A stretch of DNA of 64,000 nucleotides from Alkalinema sp. FACHB-956 (GCF_014697025.1 NZ_JACJRC010000005.1:1-64000), one strand, 5' to 3'; counted from the first letter of the stretch, positions 53,585 through 63,201 are shown. Made by a program: numbers and translations. Notes: generated from the letters alone by a model not told the origin.

Positions 53585-54343
53585 CTAAAAGAGCGAAGGG
53601 CCTGAACTAAAAGGTTTAGGAGGATTGGGTGGCTCCGGGGCTTGAAATTGGGGACCTAACAGATGGCTGTCAGGTTCAGTGGACGGAAAATGGTCGCGAT
53701 GGAACGGCTCGTACCAGACTTGGCGATAGATTAATTCTAAATCGCTTCCCACCTTAGCAAAGTAGTCCACTTGCTTCGCTTGTAGGGTGATGGACACGCG
53801 GAAAATCATCAGAGCCACGATCGCCACAATCATCCCGCCCGCCGTCGTAATCAGAGCTTCCCCAATCCCCGCAGCGGCTTTGCTGAGGTCTACATCGGCT
53901 CCGCCGCCTTCCCCGATTTTGAGGTTGAGGAAGGTGGTAATCAAGCCTGTTACGGTTCCTAACAGCCCCAGCAAAGGAGCGACGGCTACGATCGTTTCCA
54001 GCAGCTTGTCACCCTTGCGCATTTGGGCAAACTCTTGCTCTCCGGTGGATTCTAGGGCAAGACGAAAGGTTTCGGGGCTGGGCTGTTTGAGCTGGAGGGG
54101 GGCTAGGAGAAAGCGACCGATCGGGGTATGGCTAGCGCGTTCAGCCAGTTCCTTGGCTTCGTCCAAACTGTGTTTAGCTGCATCCAGCACTTGATAGACG
54201 ATCCGTTGTTCCCCTTGAAACACCCGCAGCCAAAACCAAGCACGCTCGAAGGCACAGGCGAAAGCTAGGACGGAAAGCACCACGATCGGCACCATGATGG
54301 GGCCGCCCTTGGCCACGAGTTCGTAAACCGATGACGATGACAT
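53585..54343 (-). CDS. exbB: biopolymer transport protein ExbB (MotA/TolQ/ExbB family)
   Basis: 252 residues with three membrane helices: IMVPIVVLSVLAFACAFERAWFWL (about 15-38), LLETIVAVAPLLGLLGTVTGLITTFLNL (about 108-135) and GIGEALITTAGGMIVAIVALMIFRVS (about 153-178). The Pro-Leu-Leu-Gly-Leu-Leu-Gly-Thr-Val segment is the family signature. The tail is Pro/Ser-rich. It forms the proton-driven motor with ExbD. Confidence 0.95.
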   Translation of the reverse strand: MSSSSVYELVAKGGPIMVPIVVLSVLAFACAFERAWFWLRVFQGEQRIVYQVLDAAKHSLDEAKELAERASHTPIGRFLLAPLQLKQPSPETFRLALESTGEQEFAQMRKGDKLLETIVAVAPLLGLLGTVTGLITTFLNLKIGEGGGADVDLSKAAAGIGEALITTAGGMIVAIVALMIFRVSITLQAKQVDYFAKVGSDLELIYRQVWYEPFHRDHFPSTEPDSHLLGPQFQAPEPPNPPKPFSSGPSLF

Positions 54344-54971
54344 AAAGACTCTGAATTAACAAAACGAGGTAGAAATCTTTCATCTACCCTACAAGGTCTG
54401 AGAACATCTGGCATGTGTTGGGGAACTCAGACTCTCTAAAAATTTAGTCCGGGGAGAATTGAAATCCTGCAACCTTGGTTGGCAAAGGCCCCGCTTCAGA
54501 AATGCCCTGCCGCAATGCCCTGTTGAACATGTCCTGCCGCATGCCCTGCTGAATATGCATAAGCGATCGCGACTGGAATCTATCCCTGCCAAGACCAGCA
54601 CAACATGACCTATAGATACAGCCTACAGACTGATACAGCCTGGAAAACGGCAGAAGGATTCCACCCATACTACAAGATGAAGTCGATGACTTGCGATGCC
54701 ATCACGTTCAATGACACTTAACCCATAACACTTAACCCATAACACTTAACCCATGACGACTTAGCGAACGCCCCTTAACCAACCACCACTCATCAACGCT
54801 AGTCAGCCGATATTTCGGTGCAATTGTGATCATTTACTTGACATTCGTGTAGTACACATACTACAAATAAATCAGTTCAACCTTTTGTCAGCTCTCTTGT
54901 CAAGTTCTTTTATCAGGTTCTCGTCAGGCTCTTTTATCAGTTTTTGTTCGTCCCTGAGAGGCTCCCGGATT
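54344..54971. other. divergent spacer with tandem repeats
   Basis: About 630 bases without a gene. ATAACACTTAACCC is repeated three times at about 54713-54760. A second, looser tract with the core CTCTTTTATCAG lies at about 54890-54945, just before rtcB. CCTGCCGCAATGCCCTG-type repeats lie near 54505-54550. Confidence 0.6.
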
Positions 54972-56153
54972 ATGCCCTACGAAAAGCTCAATTTATCGAC
55001 TCGATCGCCCATTCTGTCCTGGGCTAACCATGATTTAGGTTACGAAGAAATTCAAATGGCGAAGAACGTCGCTTCCTTGCCGTTTATTTTCAAACATGTT
55101 TCGTTGATGCCCGATGTGCACCTCGGAAAAGGTGCTTTGGTCGGCTCAGTGATTGCCACCAAAGATGCCATTATTCCCGCCGCGATCGGGGTGGATATTG
55201 GCTGTGGCATGTGCGCCATTAAAACGCCCTACACAGCGGATCAGTTAGAGGGCAAACTCAAGAAAATTCGCCAGGACATCGAAGCTCTGATTCCGGTGGG
55301 TTTTGATGAAAATAAAGATGTCAATAAAATGGTACTGAACTGGCAGGGCTGGAAATCCTTTAAGGATTTGCATCTAGGCGTGCAGCATTTAGATGGCAAA
55401 GCCCTCAAACAAATGGGCTCCCTAGGCGGGGGCAATCATTTTATTGAAGTCTGTGTGGATACTGAAGATTCAGTGTGGTTAATGCTGCACTCCGGTTCCC
55501 GCAACATTGGTAACATGTTGGCGAAAAACCATATCCAAACCGGACGGGAATTGGCCAAAATGGCTGGTGAAAAGCTCCCTGACCCGGAATTAGCCTACTT
55601 TGTGGAAGGTACCCCAGAATTTGCAGCCTACTGGCGGGATTTGCAATGGGCACAACAGTACGCCCAATTTAATCGCGACGTGATGATGGCGCGGTTTAAG
55701 CAAATTATGGAACGCCATTTGGCGGGGGGCAAACCGTTTAAGCCTACCCTCTCGGTGAACTGCCACCATAACTACGCAGAACGGGAAACCCACTACGGCG
55801 AAAGGGTCTATGTCACCCGCAAAGGGGCTGTACGGGCTCAGGAAGGGGACTTAGGGATTATTCCCGGTTCCATGGGTGCGAAATCCTATATCGTGCGCGG
55901 TAAAGGTTGTGCAGAAAGCTATTGTTCCTGTTCCCACGGGGCGGGACGGTTGCTCTCCCGATCGAAGGCCAAACGCACCTATACCCTAGATGACTTGGTT
56001 CAGCAAACCCAAGGGATTGAATGCCGTAAGGATGAAGGCATCATTGATGAAATCCCAGCGGCTTACAAACCGATCGAACAGGTGATGGAAAACCAAAACG
56101 ATTTGGTGGAAGTGGTTGCAACGCTGAAGCAAGTGGTTTGTGTCAAAGGATAG
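54972..56153 (+). CDS. rtcB: RNA-splicing ligase RtcB
   Basis: 393 residues from ATG 54972; the open frame upstream is a Ser/Phe-rich repeat-derived stretch. The metal and active-site motifs are HVSLMPDVHLGKGALVGSV, GVDIGCGMCAIKT (Asp and Cys), LGGGNHFIEV, HSGSRNIGN, NCHHNYAERETH, GSMGAKSYIVRGKG and SCSHGAGR (guanylated His). It ligates 3'-phosphate or 2',3'-cyclic phosphate RNA ends to 5'-OH ends, in RNA repair or tRNA splicing. No archease gene is adjacent. Confidence 0.96.
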   Translation: MPYEKLNLSTRSPILSWANHDLGYEEIQMAKNVASLPFIFKHVSLMPDVHLGKGALVGSVIATKDAIIPAAIGVDIGCGMCAIKTPYTADQLEGKLKKIRQDIEALIPVGFDENKDVNKMVLNWQGWKSFKDLHLGVQHLDGKALKQMGSLGGGNHFIEVCVDTEDSVWLMLHSGSRNIGNMLAKNHIQTGRELAKMAGEKLPDPELAYFVEGTPEFAAYWRDLQWAQQYAQFNRDVMMARFKQIMERHLAGGKPFKPTLSVNCHHNYAERETHYGERVYVTRKGAVRAQEGDLGIIPGSMGAKSYIVRGKGCAESYCSCSHGAGRLLSRSKAKRTYTLDDLVQQTQGIECRKDEGIIDEIPAAYKPIEQVMENQNDLVEVVATLKQVVCVKG

Positions 56154-56217
56154 GAATCATCCAATTTTTCAGCCAGTGAAGGGTCATCCTTCAGCGAGAA
56201 ACTTCAGAAAGATAATC

Positions 56218-56246
56218 CAAAAGGGAGGTTATAACCTCCCTTTTTT
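56218..56246. terminator. bidirectional intrinsic terminator after rtcB
   Basis: GGGAGGTTATAACCTCCC is a perfect 18-nt palindrome (56223-56240), with four A on the left and six T on the right (56241-56246). It can end transcripts from both sides (rtcB and the subtilase gene). Confidence 0.95.
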
Positions 56247-56352
56247 CTGGAATCCAGTGTTGAGCCTCTCAACAGATCGGAGATCATTCCCTGAGATCAC
56301 TCCTGGAGATCACTCCTGCTGAATCTGGCTTAACTTACGTGCAGTCTGAGTT

Positions 56353-58593
56353 CTAACGAATCACGATCGTGATAGTTTTGCTCTGGCGATCGATCGTGAG
56401 CGTATCACCCAGCCCGTCACTATTACTGACCTCAGTTTGATTGTTAATTACTGATCCGTGATTGTGGTTAACAGGATTTGCTGTTCCAGCTCCTGCTTGA
56501 CCACCCCGAATCACCTGACCATTTATCTTGCTACCATTTGCCTCATTCATTGGCGTTTGATTAGGCTGAACATTCATGGCTGTCCGCGCAGAACCCGGTC
56601 GCCAGAATGTGTATGACCAGTTAATTGACCAGCGATAACTCCAGCCTTGGCTGGCTGAACCATTAGCCTTGAGTAACAGCGTGTTGAATTTGACATCTTG
56701 ATTGGTCATCGGATCGAGCATATTGCCGGGATTGGGGCGATACTCGAAGCGATCGATTTCCGTTGACCAATCATCCGTGTGGGATGTCAGCGTTACCGCA
56801 TCCAATCGCACCGTATTTAAACTGGGATTGAATATCCTGAAACTAACTCGCATAAAGCACTCCTGCCCCGAGCCAATAAATTCTGGCTGGGCATTGAGTT
56901 CAAACCAGATGGGACGCATCATTTCCAAGGCTTTCAGACAGTTAATGCGGCCATAGCCATATTCTGGATCACGGCCTGCGGTGCCCAGTTCGTTGGCACT
57001 AAGGTGAATAATATCTTCCACTTCCCACGATCGCAGATTGGGATCAGCGGAGAGCATGAGGCCCATCAACCCAGCAACGTGGGGTGTGGCGGAGGAAGTG
57101 CCGTTGAAGTTGGGAATGTAGTTGGTTCCCGTATACCCTGCGGCTCCGGTGATATCGGTGGTGTAGATGTGCACCCCCGGTGCAACGACATCCACTTCCG
57201 GGCCATAGTTAGATCCCCACCAGTTTTCCCCATCCAAGCTGGTTTTACTCTTGCGTTGATCCCACTCGTTGCTGGCTCCCACCGCGAGCAAACCCGGAAT
57301 CGTTGGGGACAAATTGGCGGGATAGGCCACCTGATTCAGGTCGGAATTAGCCGTGGCGATCGCGATCGCACAGCCCTTGCCGCCCCGCCCATTGGTTTGC
57401 GAATATTGGAACGCGCTAGTAATGGCCGTACTGGGTGCCCCCCCACCCCAGGAGTTGGACAGAACATCCGCACCTCGGTTCACCGCTGTGCGAACACCGT
57501 CAGCAATCATGGCGTCACTGGTGACCCAACCGCGCCCGTTGCCATAGGCAATGCGAATCGGCAAAATCTTACAGTTCGGTGCAACCCCCGCTCCGCCGAG
57601 ACCGTTGTTTGCCTTGGCCGCTACAATCCCTGCGCAGGAGGTTCCATGGCCGTCACGGGGCCGGGGGGAGGGGTTATCACTGCGGGTCACAGCATCATAG
57701 CCCGGAAGCTTGTATTCAATATCTTCATGCTGCAAATCGCAGCCTTCATCGATCACCGCGATCGTAATATTGGGGCTCCCCATGGTGATGTTCCAAGCAT
57801 CCGGGGCTTTAATTTTTTGCAATCCCCATTGGGAACCAAATCCCGGATCGTTAACGGTGGCTTGTACAGTGGGAGTATCGGCACTGGGTGCAGGGGTCGA
57901 TCGTTTGCCAGGTGCTTTGGGTTGGTTTTTATGGTTACCGGCTTTGGCGGGGGGAGGGGCCATTAAAGAGGCTCCATTCGTCAACCCACGGCTGCTGGGT
58001 CGCTGGGTCAGACGCACAAAGTTAGGTTGAGAATATTCGGTGAGTTGACTTTCGTGCAGCGTATTGGCGATCGTAATCGTATCTTCTGGATTTTGCACCC
58101 CGACTAAATAGGAATCCGGTTCAGGATAATCGGTTTGTAAAACGGTGATGTGATTATCGCGGAAGAGGCGATCGCGATCGGCGGGGGCAATTCCAGGTTT
58201 GAATTTCACCAGAATTTCGCCCACAAGAACTAACCCTTCTTCGGTACCCGCATTCGCAACTTCATAGACCGATGGCCCGAGGGTCATTTCCGGTTGAGCC
58301 GTGACGAAGGAGGCAATGTTATGGGCACTGGCAAAGGCGGGGGAGGCGCTCCGTCCTTCATTCACCCGAATAATCGCCAAGTTATATTGGGGTAATTCAA
58401 AAACTTCGCTTGTAGGATCGTTTTCAACTAAATTGCTAGCTAGCTGATGCACATCCGCCGATGCATTCATGGAGCTCGCCCGATCGGGCCGCACAGCAAT
58501 AAAGGTTTGGGAAGGGGCGATCGGAATGCGTTGTCCATCGGCATAGTAAAACGTTTGGGGTGCATCGGGAGCTACCTGAGTGGTCATAGCCAT
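56353..58593 (-). CDS. S8 family (subtilisin-like) serine peptidase
   Basis: 746 residues. Residues 1-200 form an N-terminal region resembling a prodomain (GEILVKFKPGIAPADRDRLFRDNHITVLQ), followed by a Pro/Lys-rich linker (about 205-245). The catalytic domain (about 250-560) has Asp282 (AVIDEGCD), His316 (DGHGTSCAG), oxyanion Asn416 and Ser500 (FNGTSSATPHVAGLM). The C-terminal 180 residues form an unassigned beta-rich domain. There is no N-terminal signal peptide, although subtilases are usually exported, so the export route or an internal role is open. Confidence 0.94.
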   Translation of the reverse strand: MAMTTQVAPDAPQTFYYADGQRIPIAPSQTFIAVRPDRASSMNASADVHQLASNLVENDPTSEVFELPQYNLAIIRVNEGRSASPAFASAHNIASFVTAQPEMTLGPSVYEVANAGTEEGLVLVGEILVKFKPGIAPADRDRLFRDNHITVLQTDYPEPDSYLVGVQNPEDTITIANTLHESQLTEYSQPNFVRLTQRPSSRGLTNGASLMAPPPAKAGNHKNQPKAPGKRSTPAPSADTPTVQATVNDPGFGSQWGLQKIKAPDAWNITMGSPNITIAVIDEGCDLQHEDIEYKLPGYDAVTRSDNPSPRPRDGHGTSCAGIVAAKANNGLGGAGVAPNCKILPIRIAYGNGRGWVTSDAMIADGVRTAVNRGADVLSNSWGGGAPSTAITSAFQYSQTNGRGGKGCAIAIATANSDLNQVAYPANLSPTIPGLLAVGASNEWDQRKSKTSLDGENWWGSNYGPEVDVVAPGVHIYTTDITGAAGYTGTNYIPNFNGTSSATPHVAGLMGLMLSADPNLRSWEVEDIIHLSANELGTAGRDPEYGYGRINCLKALEMMRPIWFELNAQPEFIGSGQECFMRVSFRIFNPSLNTVRLDAVTLTSHTDDWSTEIDRFEYRPNPGNMLDPMTNQDVKFNTLLLKANGSASQGWSYRWSINWSYTFWRPGSARTAMNVQPNQTPMNEANGSKINGQVIRGGQAGAGTANPVNHNHGSVINNQTEVSNSDGLGDTLTIDRQSKTITIVIR

Positions 58594-59370
58594 AAACTCC
58601 TAGATATTAATTACAAAAATACTGGTGACTCATGAGTTGAATTGCTGGGAGCAATTTCTACCTATGATTAATCTAACGTTCAGGATTAATCGAGAACCAA
58701 TGAAATACGGAATATCGATCGGGGTTAAATTCAACAACTAATAGAACGGCTTGATCAGTAACAGCCATTCTGAATGTCGATCGAATCAATACAGTGTCTC
58801 AATCCGATCGCCTCAATCACAAGAGTCCTGAAAAATCGATAGTCCTGAAAAATCGATCCCGAAATATGCAGCAATCTGCATACTTTTTATTTGAGCTATC
58901 AATCAGCGAACAATCAAGTCAGACAAAGGTTTCAGACAAAGGTTCCAGACAAAGGTTTCAGACAAAGGCATCAGACAAAGGTTTCAGACAAAAGTGAACG
59001 TCACGCCCACATATCCATCGAACGAGAATGATTTAAACCGGAGTGAAGCGTTACGAACACTACCATTCTGATCGATCTTGAGAAAAATGGAACTTACCCG
59101 TTTGGGTAATTTAATATTTGCAAGGTTTGAATATTCTTTGAATATTCAATGTCTCAAGCTTCCCATCCAGCAGGCTTTGGGACTATCAACAAACGCCACT
59201 ACCACAAATGGGTGATCCATTAGCCCCAATGCTGTAGGCTGCACACGAATTCCTTGGCACCAGATCTGATCGCGCCAAGACGGTGATCAAGCAACGGCTC
59301 TGACTCAGTAAAGACTGTAGCTCTCACTCAGCAACGACGTTTACCCAAAAGATTTTTACTCAAACAACGT
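58594..59370. other. long spacer with a six-copy tandem repeat
   Basis: About 780 bases without a gene. Six 12-13 bp units of CAGACAAAGGTT type lie at 58919-58993. A tandem pair with the core CCTGAAAAATCGAT lies near 58826-58858. The first part must hold the promoter of the subtilase gene. Confidence 0.7.
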
Positions 59371-59754
59371 TTACCCGTAGGACTTCGCCAAGCCCGCCAT
59401 CAACGTCTGCATGCGATCGATCAAGGTTTGTACGTTCGTCGCAACCTGTGGAGACAACCGGCCATTGGCAGGACTGGAGTAGTCTTTCTTAATATGCTCC
59501 AGCATGACGTAAATATCGAGGATTTCTGCCTTCATCCGATCGAGACTCAAAATAACCTCGCGCGGCGTGGACTGGGGTTGAATTTGAGCCACTGCCGATT
59601 GCAGCGCAGTCATAGACTGTGTTAGCAAGACTTCCACATCCCCCAGGCAGGATGACCTCTCACCACTGGGATAGGCGGGACTGGGCACCAGTTCTAGCGA
59701 AATGTGACCCTGTAGTGACTGCTCAAAGGGCTGATGATTAAAATGCGAGAACAT
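59371..59754 (-). CDS. hypothetical soluble protein
   Basis: 127 residues. The N-terminal 40 residues are variable-looking; from about 38 on the protein is helical (DVEVLLTQSMTALQSAVAQIQPQ, then SLDRMKAEILDIYVMLEHIKKDYSS, then VATNVQTLIDRMQTLMAGLAKSYG), suggesting a small coiled-coil or helical bundle. No signal, membrane segment or known family is seen. Confidence 0.6.
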   Translation of the reverse strand: MFSHFNHQPFEQSLQGHISLELVPSPAYPSGERSSCLGDVEVLLTQSMTALQSAVAQIQPQSTPREVILSLDRMKAEILDIYVMLEHIKKDYSSPANGRLSPQVATNVQTLIDRMQTLMAGLAKSYG

Positions 59755-60541
59755 AGCTGAATTCCTCTCACGGGGGCTAAGGGGACTGTAAGATGCTCAG
59801 GCTAATATCTACGGTTCTGATCAACTCGACTCGGATTTACCTAACGGATTTGCATCACTCCATATTTGATCAATCGATCGAGCCTCTGGGATTTGTCAAA
59901 ATATCCATCGGTCACAACATCCATTGGTCAAAATATCCGCTGGTCGAAACATCCACTGGTCAAGCCATCAAAGCAGGCAGTGATTTCACCACTTTCGTCA
60001 CTCCTCACCTGAATCATGGACAACTTTATTCACGATCAAACGAGTTATCCCACCAAACCACACAGGGAACCAAGCTCAGGACATTCAAGCTCAGGACATT
60101 TCGTAGAAACTCACTTCAGAACTCTATTGTTATGCCCTGTCATCTGTCATGACCTAATCAATTGCCATGACCTATCACCAACTTTTCTACTCAGTCATCT
60201 TGAGTTAAGTTATTTTTCGTTAAGCCATGATTTTAGAATACTGAAAGATATTGTTGGGTGAATTTATAAAATATTACAAATATTTTGGTTCCTCAATGAA
60301 ATAAACGTACTCTAACTATTATACATGACTAAATTTTGAGGGAATCCTCAGGTTAAGACAATTGAAAGTTTTTAAGGACAATTTCAGGTCAGCCGGGGAG
60401 CATATTCTGTCGGATCATTGGCTGGCACGCAACCGCTACAACTCGCCTGGAGACTGTGGAATTGGTTACGTTCCGCCCACAATGGCCTATGCTATGCTGC
60501 CTTTGGCTGCAAACCTGTGAAACGGGAATCTGTGAACGACT
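59755..60541. other. long spacer before malQ with tandem repeats
   Basis: About 790 bases. At about 59900-59960, four 18-19 bp units share the pattern CATCC-N-TGGTC-N-AA. GCTCAGGACATT is repeated at about 60072-60100. No gene is recognised; the malQ promoter is expected near 60470-60500, where TATGCT occurs. Confidence 0.6.
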
Positions 60542-62143
60542 ATGCTCTCCTACCGCGCCAGTGGCATTTTGCTTCATCCAACCTCCTTTCCCAGTCGCTT
60601 CGGGATTGGTGACTTAGGCGCTTCGGCTCGACAATTTATTGATTTTTTGGCGGGAGCTGGGCAGCAGTTCTGGCAAGTTCTGCCCCTAGGCCCCACGAGC
60701 TTTGGCAATTCTCCCTACATGTGCTACTCAGCGTTAGCTGGGAATCCGCTGTTGATTAGTCTAGAGATCTTGCAGCAACAGGGTTTGCTGGATGAGCATG
60801 ATCTGGCCAACTATCCGGAGTTTCCGCTAGATACGGTGGATTTCGATCGCGTCATCGAAGCCAAGTATCCCCTTTACCGCAAAGCTTGGCAGCAATTTCA
60901 AACGATCGCGGTGCAGGGGCCGAAACCGGAACCGGTTGTACTCCCGGACGTGGATGTAAATGCTGAAACCGGGAGCGATGAAACGCCAGAACCCGAAGAA
61001 CCGCCGATCGTCCATTATTGGGTCGATTTTGAAGAGTTTTGCCACGCTAAAGCCTCTTGGTTAGATGACTACGCGCTGTTTATGGCCCTGAAGCTGGCCC
61101 ACGAGGGTCAGAGTTGGTACGAGTGGCCGAAGGAGATTGCGTGGCGCAAACCGGATGCGGTGATGCAATGGTCGCAAACCCTGCAAGCCGAAATTGCATT
61201 CCAGAAATATTTGCAGTTTGAGTTTTTCCGGCAATGGCAAGCCATTAAATCCTATGCCACCGATCGCCGCGTTCAAATCATTGGCGATATTCCAATCTAC
61301 GTGGCCCATGACAGTGCCGATGTCTGGGCACAACCAAAAAACTTTTCCTTGGATGAAGATACAGGCGTTGTGTCGCAGATGGCAGGCGTCCCACCGGACT
61401 ATTTCAGTGAAACAGGGCAATTATGGGGAAATCCCGTCTACAACTGGGAATATCTCCAGCAAACGAACTTTGCTTGGTGGATTCAGCGTTTTGAAGGGAT
61501 GTTGGATCTAGTAGATTGGATCCGAATTGACCATTTTCGTGGGTTTGAAGCCTTTTGGTCGGTGCCAGAAGGGGAAGAGACAGCGATGAATGGGGGCTGG
61601 GTAAAGGCTCCTGGGGATGAGTTCTTTACAGTGCTGCGGGAAAAACTGGGTAAGCTACCGATTTTGGCGGAGGATTTGGGGGTGATTACGCCGGAAGTGG
61701 AAGCGCTGCGGGATAAGTTCGACTTTCCGGGGATGAAGGTGTTGCATTTTGCCTTTGGTTCGGATCCGGCGAATCCGTTCTTGCCGTTTAACTATCCCCG
61801 CAATTGCTTGGTGTACACCGGAACCCACGATAACGACACCACCGTAGGCTGGTTTGAGAAGTTGAACGATTGGGAGCGAGACAATTTGCTGGTGCACATT
61901 GGGGCGGTCAGTCCCGAGGGCATTCATTGGGATTTAATCCGGCTTGCCCTCAGTTCTGTGGCAAATTTAGCAATTATTCCGTTCCAGGATTTGTTCGGGC
62001 TGGGATCGGATGCACGGATGAACTACCCAGGGAAACCGGAAGGCAATTGGGGATGGTGCTATCGAGAAGAGGCGATTCAAACGGACTGGATTCGCGATCG
62101 CCTGCGGCGGATGACTGAGCGGTTTGGCCGGTTGCCCTATTAG
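60542..62143 (+). CDS. malQ: 4-alpha-glucanotransferase
   Basis: 533 residues, family GH77. Start motif: SGILLHPTSFPSRFGIGDLG. Catalytic residues lie in DWIRIDHFRGFEAFW (nucleophile Asp, about 330), LAEDLGVIT (acid/base Glu, about 377) and TGTHDNDTTVGWF (Asp, about 431). An acidic, Pro/Glu-rich insertion (about 125-157, KPEPVVLPDVDVNAETGSDETPEPEEPP) is unusual and lengthens the protein beyond the usual 500. It disproportionates malto-oligosaccharides in glycogen turnover. Its last codons are duplicated downstream. Confidence 0.96.
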   Translation: MLSYRASGILLHPTSFPSRFGIGDLGASARQFIDFLAGAGQQFWQVLPLGPTSFGNSPYMCYSALAGNPLLISLEILQQQGLLDEHDLANYPEFPLDTVDFDRVIEAKYPLYRKAWQQFQTIAVQGPKPEPVVLPDVDVNAETGSDETPEPEEPPIVHYWVDFEEFCHAKASWLDDYALFMALKLAHEGQSWYEWPKEIAWRKPDAVMQWSQTLQAEIAFQKYLQFEFFRQWQAIKSYATDRRVQIIGDIPIYVAHDSADVWAQPKNFSLDEDTGVVSQMAGVPPDYFSETGQLWGNPVYNWEYLQQTNFAWWIQRFEGMLDLVDWIRIDHFRGFEAFWSVPEGEETAMNGGWVKAPGDEFFTVLREKLGKLPILAEDLGVITPEVEALRDKFDFPGMKVLHFAFGSDPANPFLPFNYPRNCLVYTGTHDNDTTVGWFEKLNDWERDNLLVHIGAVSPEGIHWDLIRLALSSVANLAIIPFQDLFGLGSDARMNYPGKPEGNWGWCYREEAIQTDWIRDRLRRMTERFGRLPY

Positions 62144-62165
62144 CGGTTTGACTGGTTGCCCTATA
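62118..62165. repeat. 24-bp duplication of the malQ 3' end
   Basis: Units 62118-62141 and 62142-62165 match at 21 of 24 bases. The first encodes the C-terminal Arg-Phe-Gly-Arg-Leu-Pro-Tyr. The TAG stop straddles the junction, and the second copy would read Arg-Phe-Asp-Trp-Leu-Pro-Tyr in the same frame. It is a clean duplication of a coding end beyond its stop. Confidence 0.95.
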
Positions 62166-62310
62166 ATTTAGCGGGTTAGCCCACTTGCGAGGCGAGGCAA
62201 GACCCATCCAGGCGACTTGGGGAATCTCTTGGGGGATCTCATCCGATCGCCTTTCAGGAAAGGGCTTAGGTTAGGATGTAGTCGAAGCAATTGTGACGCT
62301 CTTGCATCCT

Positions 62311-62655
62311 ATGGCCCGCTTTCTCAGTCAATTGGTTGGTTTTGCACTCATCATTGCTGGCGTTTATTTTCTAAGCCAGAATATTATTTTTACGACCCAG
62401 ACAGCCGGTTACTGGTGGAAGGCGATTCCCGCAACGGGATCGATTCTGACGGTGCTTTCTGGGATTTTTTTCTTGGTGTCGGCCCGATCGAGTAACCGGG
62501 AAATTGGCTGGATTCTAGTGGGGCTGGGCATTGTGCTTGCGTTTCTCAGTGGTGGCATTATTGTTAAGCCCACGTCGCTTTGGACGTTTTTTGTGTCTGC
62601 GTTAGCGTTTGTGACGGGCTATAAGTTCGTGACAACTGGGCGCTGGCGTTGGTAG
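62311..62655 (+). CDS. small membrane protein, unknown function
   Basis: 114 residues from ATG 62311 (an in-frame GTG at 62293 is possible). There are four hydrophobic segments (LVGFALIIAGVYFLSQNIIF, IPATGSILTVLSGIFFLVSA, GWILVGLGIVLAFLSGGIIV, LWTFFVSALAFVTGYKFV) with very short loops. No family is recognised. It may be in the malQ transcript (about 170 bases downstream). Confidence 0.7.
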   Translation: MARFLSQLVGFALIIAGVYFLSQNIIFTTQTAGYWWKAIPATGSILTVLSGIFFLVSARSSNREIGWILVGLGIVLAFLSGGIIVKPTSLWTFFVSALAFVTGYKFVTTGRWRW

Positions 62656-62689
62656 CACTTTCGGCATTCCTTCAACCCGTATGTACAAA

Positions 62690-63154
62690 TTACATTGCAA
62701 GCCAGGGAATAGGGATCTTTGCTGAAAAATACAATGTAATAGTGTAGAGAAGTATCATGAGCAGGGCAACAATAGAAATCATGTAGTTGCCTTGCTTAAG
62801 TTGATATAAATGATCAATAAAAACATTGCCTACAATAACGAAAAGTACAGCAGCAATGAAAATACTGAGACAGGATACGGATGGATGGACGATCGGAGCG
62901 ATCTGAAATATCAAGTCGAAGAGCTTCCCCATAGCGATCAGCCAGACTAGTAGCCCGATCGGGGTTCCGTAGATAAAACCTGTGGTAATACCAAAGGAAC
63001 GCAGAAAACCCGGTGAATCTGGATTACTGCCACCCATAATCGCGATGTAAAAGGTGAGGCATAAGGTGAGCGGAGAGAGTAGCAGGTTCAGAATGATCAA
63101 GCCTTTCAATAGTTCTGAGACGGCAATCATAGACATTAAAATCTCTTGGATCAT
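62690..63154 (-). CDS. membrane protein, unknown function
   Basis: 154 residues with four hydrophobic segments (LLKGLIILNLLLSPLTLCLTFYIAIM, GTPIGLLVWLIAMGKLFDLIF, LSIFIAAVLFVIVGNVFI, MISIVALLMILLYTITLYFSA). The loop GGSNPDSPGFLRSFGITTGFIYG lies between helices 1 and 2. No family is recognised. It reads in the same direction as the upstream GGDEF gene, 47 bases after it. Confidence 0.65.
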   Translation of the reverse strand: MIQEILMSMIAVSELLKGLIILNLLLSPLTLCLTFYIAIMGGSNPDSPGFLRSFGITTGFIYGTPIGLLVWLIAMGKLFDLIFQIAPIVHPSVSCLSIFIAAVLFVIVGNVFIDHLYQLKQGNYMISIVALLMILLYTITLYFSAKIPIPWLAM

Positions 63155-63201
63155 GTTGAGTTGGGATCATGGGAGCGGTTCTGGATCGTCTCTACGATAT
63201 T

